From Cylindrodendrum hubeiense (Eukaryota; Ascomycota; Sordariomycetes; Hypocreales; Nectriaceae), in assembly GCA_014621425.1 (NCBI GenBank), contig JAANBB010000018.1, forward strand, positions 1 through 64,000: DNA of 64,000 nucleotides, in the 5' to 3' direction. The notes under the pieces were generated by a model. The model made no database searches. It was not told the origin of the DNA and was given only the letters and a program-made list of their open reading frames with translations. The first letter of the stretch is position 1. Each line of letters opens with the position of its first letter. Below are positions 44,890-58,847 of this stretch, one piece after another. A program made the translations under genes and the position numbers.

Positions 44890-45438
44890 ATGTATTTCTC
44901 CTACAGCTTCAACTTCTTGTTAACTCTAGCCATGTACTGTCAAGGCAGCAAGACAAGCAATACCGATACCGAGAACTTTTTCGTAGGCCACCCTGAAGTG
45001 ATGGTTGGCCGCGATGCTCTCGAGGAAGCAAGAACGAAGGTCAGCGGAGACCTCGGTAACACATTCACCATCTATAACAAGCCAGTCAGCAACATCGTCT
45101 TGATTCAAGAATACGACGCAGATACAAACGAGCTTTTGTATGCGGTTGCCTTAGTTGACGATCAGAAGGCCGAGGAATATTACAAAGCGTATGACCAAGA
45201 TGGAGATGAAAGCGACGGGTCGGTGCAGAAGAGATGTAACGACTGTGGCCATGGGCCGCATTGTCAACGTGCTGTTGATGTCGACCTGGGCCACTTGTTG
45301 TTCGAGCGCGCGCAACGGTCACGGTGCAGCCAATTCTGTGGGAGAAGCCGAGATTGTATAGACAGGCGCTGCCCTCAATGTGTCTATGTCGGCGGCAATT
45401 GCAGGTGGCAACTAAGATGTCGGCCGAGACGAGGGTAG
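44890..45438 (+). CDS. Small conserved protein of unknown family, paralogue 2
   Basis: 182 residues from the ATG at 44890. An in-frame ATG at 44932 matches the start of paralogue 1 better and would give 168 residues; the longer form begins with a hydrophobic segment (YSFNFLLTLAM) that could be a weak signal. The core HPEVMVGRDALEEAR, NTFTIYNKPVSNIVLIQEYD, VALVDDQKAEEYYK matches paralogue 1. The C-terminus is longer and rich in Cys and Arg (CNDCGHGPHC, then CSQFCGRSRDCIDRRCPQC), unlike paralogue 1, which stops after LFEKAP. The extra tail may come from loss of the original stop. Function is unknown. Confidence 0.65.
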   Translation: MYFSYSFNFLLTLAMYCQGSKTSNTDTENFFVGHPEVMVGRDALEEARTKVSGDLGNTFTIYNKPVSNIVLIQEYDADTNELLYAVALVDDQKAEEYYKAYDQDGDESDGSVQKRCNDCGHGPHCQRAVDVDLGHLLFERAQRSRCSQFCGRSRDCIDRRCPQCVYVGGNCRWQLRCRPRRG

Positions 45439-45509
45439 TGTCAAAGCTCAGATCAGAATTAGGTGGTTATAACTACAATAGTTAAATACATCTTAGGGTA
45501 TTACTACTG

Positions 45510-46020
45510 TGTTGGGGATACCTGGTCTTCCGGTGAGGAATGCCTGTAAAGGCATTCCTAGTGGTTGTGTCTGCTAGGATGTAAGCCCATTTGAGCCGGA
45601 CTGTCCCTTTTGGGATGTTCCGATAGGTGCTGAGGTCATTGGATAAGATCAATTAGTCAGTCATTAAGGGCTGCAGAGTAGGATTTAGAGATCGCGATCA
45701 GATTCAGCTGTATTTTACAACCTTGATACATCACGAGACATTGTCTTGAGTGTTTAGTAGCAGGTTTTCTAGTAAGCTCAATTTACACTCTTTTTAGTCC
45801 ATTTTTGCAGTATTACATTATGACCCGTTTCATCAGATGTTGCTAATTGATAATATCGGTCAGACTGGTCCATTTTTTTCACTTTGAGAGTCTTTATCTA
45901 CGCTCTTACTGACATTGCGGACGTATTGCTATTATGCTGTTATTACTACAGTCACAGCACTTGCTTTTGGTGGGTTGGTTATTAGGTCTCTGACCATCTC
46001 TGTGCCTTTCCCCTACACAG
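45510..46020 (+). mobile_element. Solo-LTR-like repeat, copy B, with 5-bp target duplication
   Basis: Begins TGTTGGGGATACC and ends CCCCTACACAG. TACTG flanks both sides (45505-45509 and 46021-46025), the 5-bp duplication expected of an LTR-retrotransposon integrase. It is similar to 37955-38308 over most of its length. No internal region is present, so it is a solo LTR. The start resembles Ty1/copia-type LTRs. Confidence 0.8.
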
Positions 46021-46025
46021 TACTG

Positions 46026-47087
46026 TTGTTGAAATTTATAGACTAATTTAGATTTATCAGGTATTTATTTAGATTCAGAATATGTCAGTAACGTGATTCT
46101 GCAGGCGCCATCATTTTCCTGAGCTTATATTAACTACTTGTTGCCCCTAAAACCACGATCTGCCGTCATATATAAAGCTGTTATCCTTGATGATGATCGG
46201 AAACAAAAGCACACATTCCAAGATTATCAATCCTAGTGATAGGAATAGAACTTGTGATATAATATCTCGTCGCTAATTGAGCTGGTTGATCAACGCCAAC
46301 TAGTCTTCCAGATCGACAGAGATACTAAAACTTCTGATGAACTTGGTTCTATCATATGGGGATGTCTGATATGTTTCGGAATTTCGCTAGTGCATTCGAT
46401 TCCAAAAGTCATTTCAAGCAAGATTACCTCCACACGGTTGAGTGCCTCACTTGGTGGTGTACAAGGTTGTCCTTCAAGAGCATGAAATCCGTGATAACTT
46501 GAGCAATCTGCCGTGCAAATATGATCAGAGCAATTGGTCGGTTTTACTTCTAAAAATAACGCCACGAGCAGTCAGGTAAGTCCATTTATCACATAAGCGA
46601 TTCTGTTAACTTAAAATCTATTAGTAGGCTGTCAAATTAACAACCGGGATTGCGTATGCGATGGCATCAGCTCAGATCATCAAATCAAGTATATGCTCAA
46701 CGCCAGGAAGCAGCCCGGCGACCTTTTATCAACACCACGCAACTACAGTACCTGGCTTACTGGAGAGACTTGGTATGCGGCGATGGAAAATGACAAACTT
46801 GTATGATAATCTCAGTTCGCTCTGTAATTCGTATCTTCAGGTATCATGCTCTTTCTATGGAAAACGTTTAACACACAATATAGGTTTGGTTCGGCGAGAA
46901 GGTCTTATCGTCATGTGGTGAAGAAAGGTCTCTCTCTGATCTTCGAGTAGGCCCTCTGTTACTGTCTTTTTTACTTCCCAGCTGAGCCGACATGGCCTCG
47001 CATATTCTTAATATATTAGCTAACGAGCTGCTTGCGATCTATAATATAGTACATCTCTTATAAAACGCCATATATTCAATTACATTC
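46026..47087. other. Intergenic, no gene recognised
   Basis: Open frames at 46290-46565 (minus) and 46661-46921 (plus) lack motifs. AT-rich near 47000-47080, in the 3' flank of the epimerase gene. Confidence 0.4.
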
Positions 47088-48229
47088 TCACTCCTTCATA
47101 ATCTCCTCCCAAAGCGACGTAAAACTATTAAGAAAATCACTATAACCCTTAACCGGCTTCCAGCCAATCTCGCGTGATAGTTCAGCTCGTGTCCTTGATC
47201 GAGATCCCCAGCCAAGCTCAATTACGTCAGGCCCCAATGTCGGTATCAACTTTTCTACCCCTTCCTCAAGTGTAATTTCGCAGATCTTGTGTGTTGACAA
47301 AAGTCCCAACTCGTTTCCAGTCTTTGCAATGTGTTCGGAGATAGCTCTCCAAGACTCATAACCTGTCTCACTAAAATAGACACCCCGGGTATTTGATGGG
47401 AGGTCCAACCCCTCCAGGATTCCTCCGATGAGTAATTCGTACAGTAAACCCAAGTCCTCGATGTGGACATGATTCCACTCTGATTCTCCAGATCCTACTA
47501 CACTGACATACTTATCTTGGCGAGCGGCGCGAACCAAGGCTTCAATCTGCATGGATTTCTGGTTGATCATCCCACTCCCCAAGCCGTAGATGGTAGGCGA
47601 CATGACAATGTACGTCTTAACGCCTGTGTGATCGCCGTGCTCCATCACCGCGACATCTGTTGTTCTCTGCGGGAACGGCTCTATGCTCTCACGATATTTT
47701 TCATACTCGTAGATGTTGTCTTTGTCAGAGAACACTTTCGTTTCGATGTAGCGCTTGCTCACTGGGCGGTCGGCTAGGCTACCTGTTCCAGATGTCTGCG
47801 GCGCACAATTAGTGTTGTCCGAACAGCATTGACGAGTAACAAACTTGGATAAGGTGGGTTTGCTTCTTCGTCGCCATCTTGCGTTCTCCAAGCCCATCAA
47901 TGATACATTTTGCCACAGGAGTGTGAAACGTGTTTGCAGCATTGATAACAATGTCGTGGCTGGCTGCAGCCTCCTTCACGACGTTAAGGTCATCCAAACC
48001 GGTGAACATCACCACGTTGACACCCTTACGGCGGAGAGCATTCGCATGCGTCTCATGGCGAACCAGGGCAGTGAATTCGCAATGCCGAATGAGTGGGTGG
48101 GAAGAGCCCCTCAGTGTGGTAAGTACAGAGCCTCCACTGCACCTCATTAGTACAATCGAAGCGAAATGCTACGGATCAGACTTACATATAGCCAGAGGCA
48201 CCAATTACCAGAATTTTGCAAGTTTCCAT
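47088..48229 (-). CDS. NAD(P)-dependent epimerase/dehydratase (extended SDR, NmrA-like)
   Basis: Three exons (48229-48186, 48136-47845, 47795-47088) with two 49-bp introns give 347 residues in phase. The Rossmann motif GASGYIGGS spans intron 1 and is restored exactly by splicing. Later features are IVINAAN after beta-4, TSGTGSLADRP, and RYIETK, which fits the YxxxK catalytic pair. The family carries out NAD(P)-linked oxidation, reduction or epimerisation of sugars and other hydroxy or carbonyl compounds in the cytosol. It is divergent from the OYE gene about 870 bp away and marks the left edge of the intact right-hand enzyme group. Confidence 0.9.
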
Positions 48230-50481
<2,252 letters not shown>

Positions 50482-51722
50482 TGAGTGGAAAGATTCGGAT
50501 ACTTGGATGTTTAGGTGATCTTGTGGTGGGGACTGTGACCGATGGCCAGGGACGACATGAAGGCTACGTGAGTCAGAAGGAATGTATGAAAGGATTCTGG
50601 TTTCTCTTTCGAGATCCTGCTTTCCATGCTCTTCAAGTCTTTTACTGTCTAAATCCTGCGGTTATTGTATTGCATTCAGGGCTTTTGCCCGATTGTCTCT
50701 GCAGCCTTTAATTCGTAGAATTTCGCTCCTATCTTTGGGAATATTATTTACTTCTGTATGGTCATATGGAATTCTAGCGTCTACAGTTTATCTCAAGTCT
50801 GGTTGTTAAGTAGCATTGCTTCTGACATCAGACTTGAACCCTTCCCCGGAGCGGCTACCCTATAGCTGTTTTCGTCGTAGTGGGGTTTAATTCTGTGTCA
50901 CAGTGCATAATATCCCTTGTTAATATCTTTTTCTCCAAACCCTGTTTTCTTTCTTTCTAAAAGCACATTTTAACGGTCATAATAAATTTACAGAGTGGAT
51001 TACTACATTGGAACTTGAGTATGTGGTTGCGACTAAACCTCGTGCATATCACTTCACCAAACCAACCCCTTATCTCCCAAATCCTAGACAACGCCATTTG
51101 CATATAGCTAGCAGAGCCATGATCTCGCTCCTAAACCATTGTGGAGCTCTTGGTACGTAACCATCACTAATCCCAGATTGAGCACGCCTTTGGCATTCGA
51201 TTTCACCGTGGAATTTTAAGGGTGACAGCATCAATTGATGAGATTGCCAAGAGTTTCCGCTTGGGTATCCCTGTCAAGCGGTTAGCTCCAAAACGTGGAA
51301 GGTCAGTATATTGATGTAGAAGCATGCATCACTTGTCCACGATATATGAGCAAAGTTTGCTGACCAGCCCACAATATGATCATAGTAGAAAATAGTAATA
51401 TCATCGTTCGAATAGGATAAGGCGCATCCCAGCTGACAGATATCATTGGTGATGAATCCATCCCCGTGTTCAATGAGCCCCTTCTAGAGCGCTCGGCTGA
51501 CCCGCAACTTTCCGCCGGTCTATTTCCTGGCCAATCATTACGCGGTTTGAAATCCTGGACCGGCCAGATTCTGACCGGCCTATTTCCTAATCCATACCTA
51601 GTCCAATCCAGTCACCGGAATATTACTGGCTGCTTTCGCGACTGGGGGGTTCTGGAGCTCTCGCTGATTAATTGAACATGTCTGCATAGCATACATTCTT
51701 GGGGATGTTGTAACAAAACTGA
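50482..51722. other. Intergenic, no gene recognised
   Basis: About 1.2 kb between OYE and amidase. Near 51510-51590 the phrase CCGG(T/C)CTATTTCCT occurs twice with several CCGG/CGG words, which could be Zn2Cys6-type sites upstream of the amidase. This is speculative. Confidence 0.4.
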
Positions 51723-51730
51723 TATATATA
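51723..51730 (+). promoter_or_regulatory. TATA box that decides the amidase start
   Basis: TATATATA lies 76 bp upstream of the ATG at 51806 but only 19 bp upstream of an in-frame ATG at 51749. The transcript should therefore begin beyond 51749, favouring 51806. Confidence 0.5.
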
Positions 51731-51805
51731 GGCCTGCCATTTAACAATATGAGTAAATTATTTGGCCCAGTATCTCTATCATTCTATGCTCATTTTGACG
51801 TGACT

Positions 51806-53820
51806 ATGACTTCACAATCATTTGCCCCTGTATCGCTTGGAGATTGGCAGATCAAAGTGGCCGAGAAACGCGCCAGTCGCCTGAAGGCTTTGCCAGAAGA
51901 ATGGTCACTGCCCAAGTCACTCCTGAAAAGTCTACCGGAGCTATCAGACCTGTCAAGGACTAAGGTCAACCTGATATCGCTCAACATACCCCGCCGCTCT
52001 GGAATCTTAACAGAGAGGGAGCTTGAAATTACGGAATCGTTCAACTTATCAACTTTACTTGAAGGTTTAGCATCCGGCAAACTCACATCTTACGAAGTTA
52101 CGGTGGCTTTTTCAAAGAGAGCGGCCATTGCACAGCAACTGGTGAGTTATATCCCAAAAAACGATTCGCACCTCAATGAGTTGCCAAGGGCAGCAGTGTG
52201 TAGGCGCGGGATTTCTGACAACATTTTTAGACAAACTGTTTGACCGAAACGTTTTTTGAACAGGCCCAGGAAAGAGCACGATACCTGGATGAATTGCGTG
52301 GCAAAGGCAAGCTGGTCGGCCCTCTTCACGGGTTGCCAGTGAGTCTCAAGGACACATACCAGGTGGAGGGGACACAAGCGACCATTGGTGCCGTGGCCTA
52401 CCTAGATCGGACATCAAAGGAGAATTCTGCTTTGGTAGACATTCTCCTCGGGTTAGGAGCGGTCCTCTATGTCAAGACCAATGTATCCCAGGTGTTGATG
52501 GTATGATACAATGGTGAATTTGCCGAAAGACAGCTGACAAATTTTCAGACCTTGGACTCCGACAACAATGTTTTCGGGCGTGTGTTAAACCCGTGGAATA
52601 CCATGCTTACGGCTGGGGGATCCAGCGGCGGAGAAGGCGCGTTGGTTGCGTTCCGAGGTTCGCCGCTTGGGGTTGGCACCGATCTTGCGGGTAAGTGAAG
52701 AACATAAAAGAGACCTAGATAACTGAAAGCTGACCTACATTCAGGGTCTATCCGGATTCCCTCCTTATGTTGCGGAATATACGGATTCAAGCCATCAGCA
52801 AGCAGAATTGCGTACGCAAGACAAGTTATGCCTCTCAATGCGGGCATTGGAGCTATCGTGCCGTCGGCTGGCCCTTTTGCGAATGATATGGAGGCTCTTC
52901 AAATTTTCATGAAAGTTGCTATCGACGTCAGGCCGTTTCTCAATGATGCGACAGCCATTGACGTACCATGGAGAAGCATTGACGGACCTCCACGACCCAA
53001 GTTGCGACTGGGGCTTCTCCCCGAAGACCCGCTCTTTCCGCTCCATCCGCCCGTGAAGGAAACAATTGACAAGGTGGTACAGACACTGAAATCACACGGG
53101 CACGAGGTGGTGGTGCTGGAAGCGGCCGAGTGTCACGTAGCGGCGGCGAACCAGGTGGCTGGGGGGCTTCTCTCTCTGGACAGCACCCCCGGAGAGATCA
53201 TAGCATCTGCGGGCGAGCCGGCCGTCCCATCGATGGCAATGTTCGCTGAGCAAATGGAAAGCATCGACTGGAACTTTGTGCCGGATATCAGTGCGATTGA
53301 CGGGCTCCAAAAATTCGGGACACTGCAAAACATGAGGGCAGAAATTGTCGAGGCTTGGCAAAAGCTCTGGGCCAAGCACGATTTGGATGCGGTCATTTCG
53401 CCTCCGGCACAGAATACAGCTGTGGAACACGACCAGTATGGCTGGCCAGCGTATTCGGCTTTCTTAAATGCCCTGGACGTAAGTTTTCACACCCAAGAGA
53501 GGTGGCCGATGCACACCCACTGAGTGGTAGCTAATGATAAGGAGCAGTACCCGGCATGCATCATCCCCTTCGGTAAGGCAAAGAAAAGTGAGCTGGAGTT
53601 TACCACCAACCCGGGCCAAGGTACCCCTGCATGTAAGTCACTCCTGGGCCAAAGAATGTCAGATTCGGAACACGCGCTAATTTGAATGTGGGTAGATAAC
53701 TCGGAAATTGTGGAAGGGGCTCCTTGTTCGATCCAGGTATTTACCAGTCGGATGCGTGATGAAGAATGTCTAGCGGTGGCAGCTGTTATTGATGCATGCT
53801 TGAGGAAGGCTGAGGACTAA
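51806..53820 (+). CDS. Amidase (amidase signature family)
   Basis: Six exons (51806-52141, 52231-52500, 52549-52690, 52745-53478, 53548-53632, 53696-53820) with introns of 89, 48, 54, 69 and 63 bp give 563 residues with every phase matching. The amidase-signature Ser-cisSer-Lys triad is visible: Lys in LPVSLKD, then GGSSGGEGALVAFRGS followed by GVGTDLAGS with the nucleophile serine. The fold is typical of fungal acetamidase-like and fatty-acid-amide-hydrolase-like enzymes that hydrolyse amides to acid and ammonia or amine. The start at 51806 is preferred because of the TATA box spacing; 51749 is possible. In this neighbourhood it might open an amide or lactam, or release an amino group. Confidence 0.9.
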
Positions 53821-54324
53821 AGTTTGGGCGGTTCTGGTAGTTCTATAGACCATATAAGTGACTTGTTGCTTCTGTGATACGACAGGCTTCCAGTTCTTCT
53901 TTCATACGGCAGCGTGTCGGCGGTTCCATTTGTTGTAGGGCCCTCTACTAGCAATTTTAATCAGTGGGTTTGCAATGCGACTGTGTCTGTGGCTGTAGCA
54001 TGAACAAGGGAGACGGAAAAATTATGAAATTTGATAGCTGTGGCCGCTCCTCAAGAGCTTGCTGCAAGCCACGCTCTATTCGACTGATGCCGCACCTCTG
54101 GATACCAGTCTTCCTAGTGCTGAAATACATTCACATCACAGAAAGAAACAACGTATGTACTTGTGTATATGCATCAGTGAACAAGGTGAATTGTTGAACA
54201 TTAGTACTGATGCTTACCAATCCAGCATGATTGGAGATGGGACTAGTGATGGAGTGGTCGAGAGAAGACCCACCCATCAGCGGAGCCGCGGACAGTGCTT
54301 TCAAACGTGCTACAAACAACAAAA
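53821..54324. other. Intergenic, nothing recognised
   Basis: 3' flank of the amidase and promoter of the regulator at 54325. No motif is recognised. Confidence 0.4.
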
Positions 54325-55773
54325 ATGGCGTCGTGGATGATTGATGGCGAAGTTCAATCATCACGGGCGTGCGACCGATGCCACGCCATCAAAGAGCGCT
54401 GCGAATGGATGCGAGACCTGGGGCAGTGCGAGCGCTGCATCCGCCTGCAGCACCATTGCGTAAGCATCAGACCGAAGGGCCGGCCGGGGCGGAAGCCGGG
54501 AAGCCGGGGCAAACGACTACCCCCGAGGCTCCGATCACACCGAAATGAGACACGCGACGACGGCCGTCTCTTGTGTGCCCGGCCCGGACGACCCATGCGG
54601 AGTAACGGCCACATCACTCCAGTCCCTACGGTTCCCCAATCCATCTCAGACTTGGGCCACGTGCCGACGGACGTCCGGCAGCTGGTCCATCGCCTCTTGT
54701 TCCAGGGCAATCTGCTCGACACCTTTTCAGTAGGCTCTAGCTTTCGCGAGAGGGTGCGCCAACAACTAATTCCACACTTACTACTGCCGAAGCCGAAGTT
54801 CCTGGATAGCCTTCTCGTGTGCGCTATCTCGTGGCTGGGCGATGTCGATGACAAGACCAATCCTGGCCGTATGAGCACCTGCTATCGGTATGCTTCGTCG
54901 GCTCTGGCCACGCTGGCCTCGCTTCAAGTCACCAACTTCCAAACTATGACCGACTGCCTGGTGTTTGGCGCCATGGTCTCGTCGTTTGCCGTGAAGCTAC
55001 GGCTCAACGACATTTTGGCCATCACTAGCCGGACACTGAGCCTCATTGAGCCTGTCTACGCAGTGAGTGACCCGGCCCGGCCCGAGTTGCATGTGTTCCT
55101 GAGCTGTACGGTCATGTGGGAGCTCCGAGGCTGTCTGTTCAGCTGTACAGTACCCACACTGCGCTTCAGGCCGCCGGCAGAGGCATACGTCGACCGTCAC
55201 GTCGGCTTGTGCGCCACCCTACTGCCACTTTTCCATGATATCTGTAAGCTAAGCTATAGGTTAGCACACGGTAAAATGGAAAATGCGGATATCCTAGAGG
55301 AACTTCATGCCGTCCAGCAGTTGGTGCACCAGTGGCAGCCTACAGTACCCGAGGACTTCACTACCCGCTACGATACTATTGAGGTTGCCCATATGCTCTG
55401 CCAGGCGCAGGTCATGCGGCTAGCCGCACTGCTGGTAACCCATCGCCTGCGCCACTCTTTTGGAGTCAACGATATACCCGCTCGAGTATTGTCAATGGCC
55501 ATCTTGACCCAGCTCGAAACGACCCTAGCCGCCACGAAGCAGCACGTCCGATGTGTCGATCTAGCTCTACTTGTAGCGTGTCTTGAGCTGAAGGAGACTG
55601 GGCGCCAAAAGTGGTTCCCAAATATTGCTACATTTGCCGGCTTCTCCCTCCAATTCGGGGAGCATGTGCAGGACGCCCTGATGTCTTTTTGGGCCGCCAT
55701 GGATTTGTTTCCGACTATTTCGTGGAGTGAGCTGACTGTATTGGGGTCTCCCTTCTTGCGAAATGCATATTAA
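54325..55773 (+). CDS. Zn2Cys6 transcription factor
   Basis: Intronless, 482 residues from the ATG at 54325. The cluster reads ACDRCHAIKERC then GQCERCIRLQHHC, giving Cys16, 19, 26, 35, 38 and 45, with an eight-residue middle loop. A basic, Gly/Arg/Pro-rich linker (GRPGRKPGSRGKR) follows, and then a helical regulator region. GC-rich codon use and the absence of introns differ from the neighbouring enzyme genes. It lies between the amidase and the P450 and is a candidate pathway regulator of the right-hand enzyme group. Confidence 0.85.
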   Translation: MASWMIDGEVQSSRACDRCHAIKERCEWMRDLGQCERCIRLQHHCVSIRPKGRPGRKPGSRGKRLPPRLRSHRNETRDDGRLLCARPGRPMRSNGHITPVPTVPQSISDLGHVPTDVRQLVHRLLFQGNLLDTFSVGSSFRERVRQQLIPHLLLPKPKFLDSLLVCAISWLGDVDDKTNPGRMSTCYRYASSALATLASLQVTNFQTMTDCLVFGAMVSSFAVKLRLNDILAITSRTLSLIEPVYAVSDPARPELHVFLSCTVMWELRGCLFSCTVPTLRFRPPAEAYVDRHVGLCATLLPLFHDICKLSYRLAHGKMENADILEELHAVQQLVHQWQPTVPEDFTTRYDTIEVAHMLCQAQVMRLAALLVTHRLRHSFGVNDIPARVLSMAILTQLETTLAATKQHVRCVDLALLVACLELKETGRQKWFPNIATFAGFSLQFGEHVQDALMSFWAAMDLFPTISWSELTVLGSPFLRNAY

Positions 55774-56407
55774 CTTCAATAAATACTCTGAATAATTTAT
55801 CAATATATACTAATAGGACACATTGAGCATACAACTAGAGCGAGTCATCAACATGGTCCAAGTTGAGGATCTTGGTGGGCTTGGATATCTTAGCCCTCTT
55901 TCAATCTACCCAATGAGTGCAATAACTGACTCTTCGACATAGTAGTAGGCTGAGAAATCTATGTGTACATGCGACATATTGCTTCATGCTCACTGGTTGG
56001 AGTGGGACTCCCAGGAGCATGACGACATGCCATTCCGTCTTTATAACGTCAGACTTTCTGACTGAGGCGTGGGGCACTACCAATCAGGCTTACCAGAAAG
56101 AGAATTTTGAGGTGGTAAGCTACCTGACTACCACCAAATAGAGTAGCTTGTTTAATACGTTAAGCCTACATAGCCACCCTCGTAGGCCTCATTCACTAAT
56201 AGTATTTTAGAGCGTTCTGCACTTTTATCCAATTCTTTCTTGTACTAACACTACTGTTCATGTGATTGCACAATGCAAGTAGAATGCTCCCATTTCATAT
56301 AGTAATAATATATGCTTTTATATATTGTAACTAGATTCTTTTGCTAACCACTTAAAACATATGTAATCATCGGTGACAAGTCCATAGGTAAAAATGAATG
56401 TCCCTGT
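55774..56407. other. Convergent intergenic region
   Basis: 3' flanks of the regulator and of the P450. AT-rich near 56280-56360. No gene is recognised. Confidence 0.45.
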
Positions 56408-58137
56408 CTATGTAAGGTCATCCCGACGTGATATTCGCATGTTGAGTTCCGACTGGATTAGGACGCCAAAGAACGAATTCCGGATAGGTCTCTCCATGTT
56501 AATAACAGAGAAGTCAAATCGGCGAAGCAGCTGCGAGTTTGTTAGCATGCAAGAATCCAACCCTAGGAGCGGATCCCATTTAAAAGGCATACCTCAACAA
56601 TCATCTTGTTAAGCTCAATACATGCAATGGGCCGACCTAAGCAACCCCATCGTCCCTGGCCAAAGCAAAGGTCGATAGTATTTTCCATGACTTGCCGTTG
56701 ATTTTCGTTGGCTCGCAGCCATCGGTCCGGCAGAAACACGTCAGCATCGATGCCAAAGACGCTCTCGCTGCGCATGACTGCCCGGGCACTCCAGGCGACA
56801 TTGGTCCCGGCGGGTATGCGTATACCACAGATGACAGCGTCACGGTCGGAGATACGAGGCATGATGCCTGATATAGGAGGCCACATACGAAAGCCCTCTT
56901 TTATGCAGGCCTGAAGAAGTGGAAGCTCCTTAGCCTTCAAGTCTGTGATAGGCGTCGAGACGAGCTGCCCAGCTACAGCGGAATCTATCTCAGCTTGCAA
57001 GCGCATGTATATAGTCGGGTTCGTAACGACATGGACCATGACTGTTCTGAGAACCGTCGCTGTCGTATCGGAGCCCGCGATACTGTTGAGTGATGTTAAG
57101 TTCGGACTTTCAACATTGACAAATAAGTGAGCACGACAACATACATTTGGACGAGAGACTCGCCCTCGGCCTCCTGCTGTCCCAATCCATGTCTAACGAA
57201 AGAGCCAAGCATGTCTTTTCTATCTACGGCATTTGGAATGTACCGCTGGCCGACCACGCGCTTCGCGATGGCCATGATTGGGCCAAGCCCGACGGCATCT
57301 CGCTCCGACGGCATCAAGGCTTTGCAGAAAAATGATTGCAGCAGGTTGATAAGCCAGGGGATAAGAGCTACCATCTGCATCATTGGGATTGAACTCTCAA
57401 CTGTGCTTATGTAGTCGTAAAGGTCTTCGTCCCGGTCCATAAAGCCAAAAGATTCGCCGAAGGCGATCTTCGAGATGATGTCGAGTGTCATGTATTGAGC
57501 CTTGCGTGCAAAGTCGACGGGGCGGTATTTAGTGGTAGTGGATAGATATTTGTCCTCGATGAGAGTGATAAACCTAGCAATGCCCGCATCAATGGACTCA
57601 TGGAGGCCTTCGACGTCCTTGCCACTGTATCCTGGAGCGAGCTTGGAGCGTAACATAGCATGGACATCGCCACCTCGCATTGACAGCGTACAGTCTCTGG
57701 GGGGGTCGAGACGGAATCCTTTGTACCAAGGGGCACGATCAAACTGGGAGCGAACGCCCCACATACGGCGGACCTCTTCAGCATCACCACAAACGATGTA
57801 GTTTGGCGCAATGCGGGCAATTGAGCCTGTTTTCCAGGAGAGATGCCCAGAAGTCAGCAAATGAAGAGCTTGCGGGTCATATTCCATTGGGTGTTTGCCA
57901 GTTGAAATTACCATACTGCTTGCAGACGTCGCCGAGGTCCTCAAACAGGCTACCTTGCCGCGTCTTGCTGATCAGCCACAAGTCCGTCCAAGCGGCAGAC
58001 CAGGGACCTTTGATATGTCTCAGACGATACCAGCCCCTCACGCGAGAAATTGCAATGTGCACAGTAAAAAGACAGGCGACCAATCCCCAGAACGCCGGGC
58101 GACTGACAGTCTCGGAGAAGGTTAAAAGAGAGGGCAT
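56408..58137 (-). CDS. Cytochrome P450 monooxygenase
   Basis: Four exons (58137-57912, 57826-57145, 57082-56593, 56530-56408) with introns of 85, 62 and 62 bp give 506 residues. The N-terminal FWGLVACLFTVHIAI is the membrane anchor, followed by a Pro-Trp hinge (IKGPWSA). The I-helix oxygen motif AGSDTT is rebuilt across intron 2, the K-helix reads EGFR (about residue 365), a PDRW segment follows, and the haem loop is FGQGRWGCLGR with Cys at about 450. All required motifs are intact, so this is an active-looking microsomal P450 of the pisatin-demethylase-like type common in fungal clusters. The substrate is unknown. Confidence 0.95.
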
Positions 58138-58847
58138 CTCGACGGCGTTCAGTGTTGCTAATTCGTATCTAAATGAGGGGTAGGATGCGGAAGCTGGGAT
58201 TGACAAGACTTGGAGGTGAATGGAATGATATGTACGTATTGCGATAGTGCCAAGACAAGATCCATCGGATTGACCTATCTCCGACCTTGTCGCGCGCAGG
58301 TTGCGTATCTCACCCCTACCAATTGTCAGCCCCATTAATAATCAATAAATGAACAGGCATTATTGGTGGAAACATGGGCCGTATGGAACTGTTAGAATAC
58401 TTCGCTGTAACTAGGTCGCTATTCAGGCTGTGTGTCACCACTGGTTTTTCCTACCTTCTTCCATTTCTTTTTAGTCTAGGCAATAGCCTGGTGATAGTTG
58501 CGCCTATGACCTGGCCTCTTCAATAGGAACCTCATTTGTTGCTTAAAGACGTGATTAGTACAGACCACATCGACGAGACAAAATGAGTTGTCGCAAGTAA
58601 TTACCACGACTGCGACAATGCTAGCGAAGCTCAAGTAAAGAAATGGGAGGGAAGTCTAGTGCCCGAAGACAGTTGATTGAATGCTTTCTGATGCATTCAC
58701 TAAAAGAGAAGAGAACCTCGACACTGGAGCTGCTGCTACAGCGGGTAGGGAAATTAAGGTAGGGTAAGAGGCGTACTTGAGATGGCTTAAGCGAAGGTAA
58801 AATTGGTCTGTCTACTTCTAGCATCTTGACTATTTAAAAGCGGCCAT
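58138..58847. other. P450 promoter region, no gene recognised
   Basis: Lies between the P450 start and the 3' end of the reductase gene. Open frames here are unsupported. Confidence 0.4.

Noticed and set aside
50820..50890. tRNA-like B-box on the minus strand (GGTTCAAGTC)
   Set aside because: The flanking bases do not pair into a T-stem and no A-box or acceptor stem is at the right distance.
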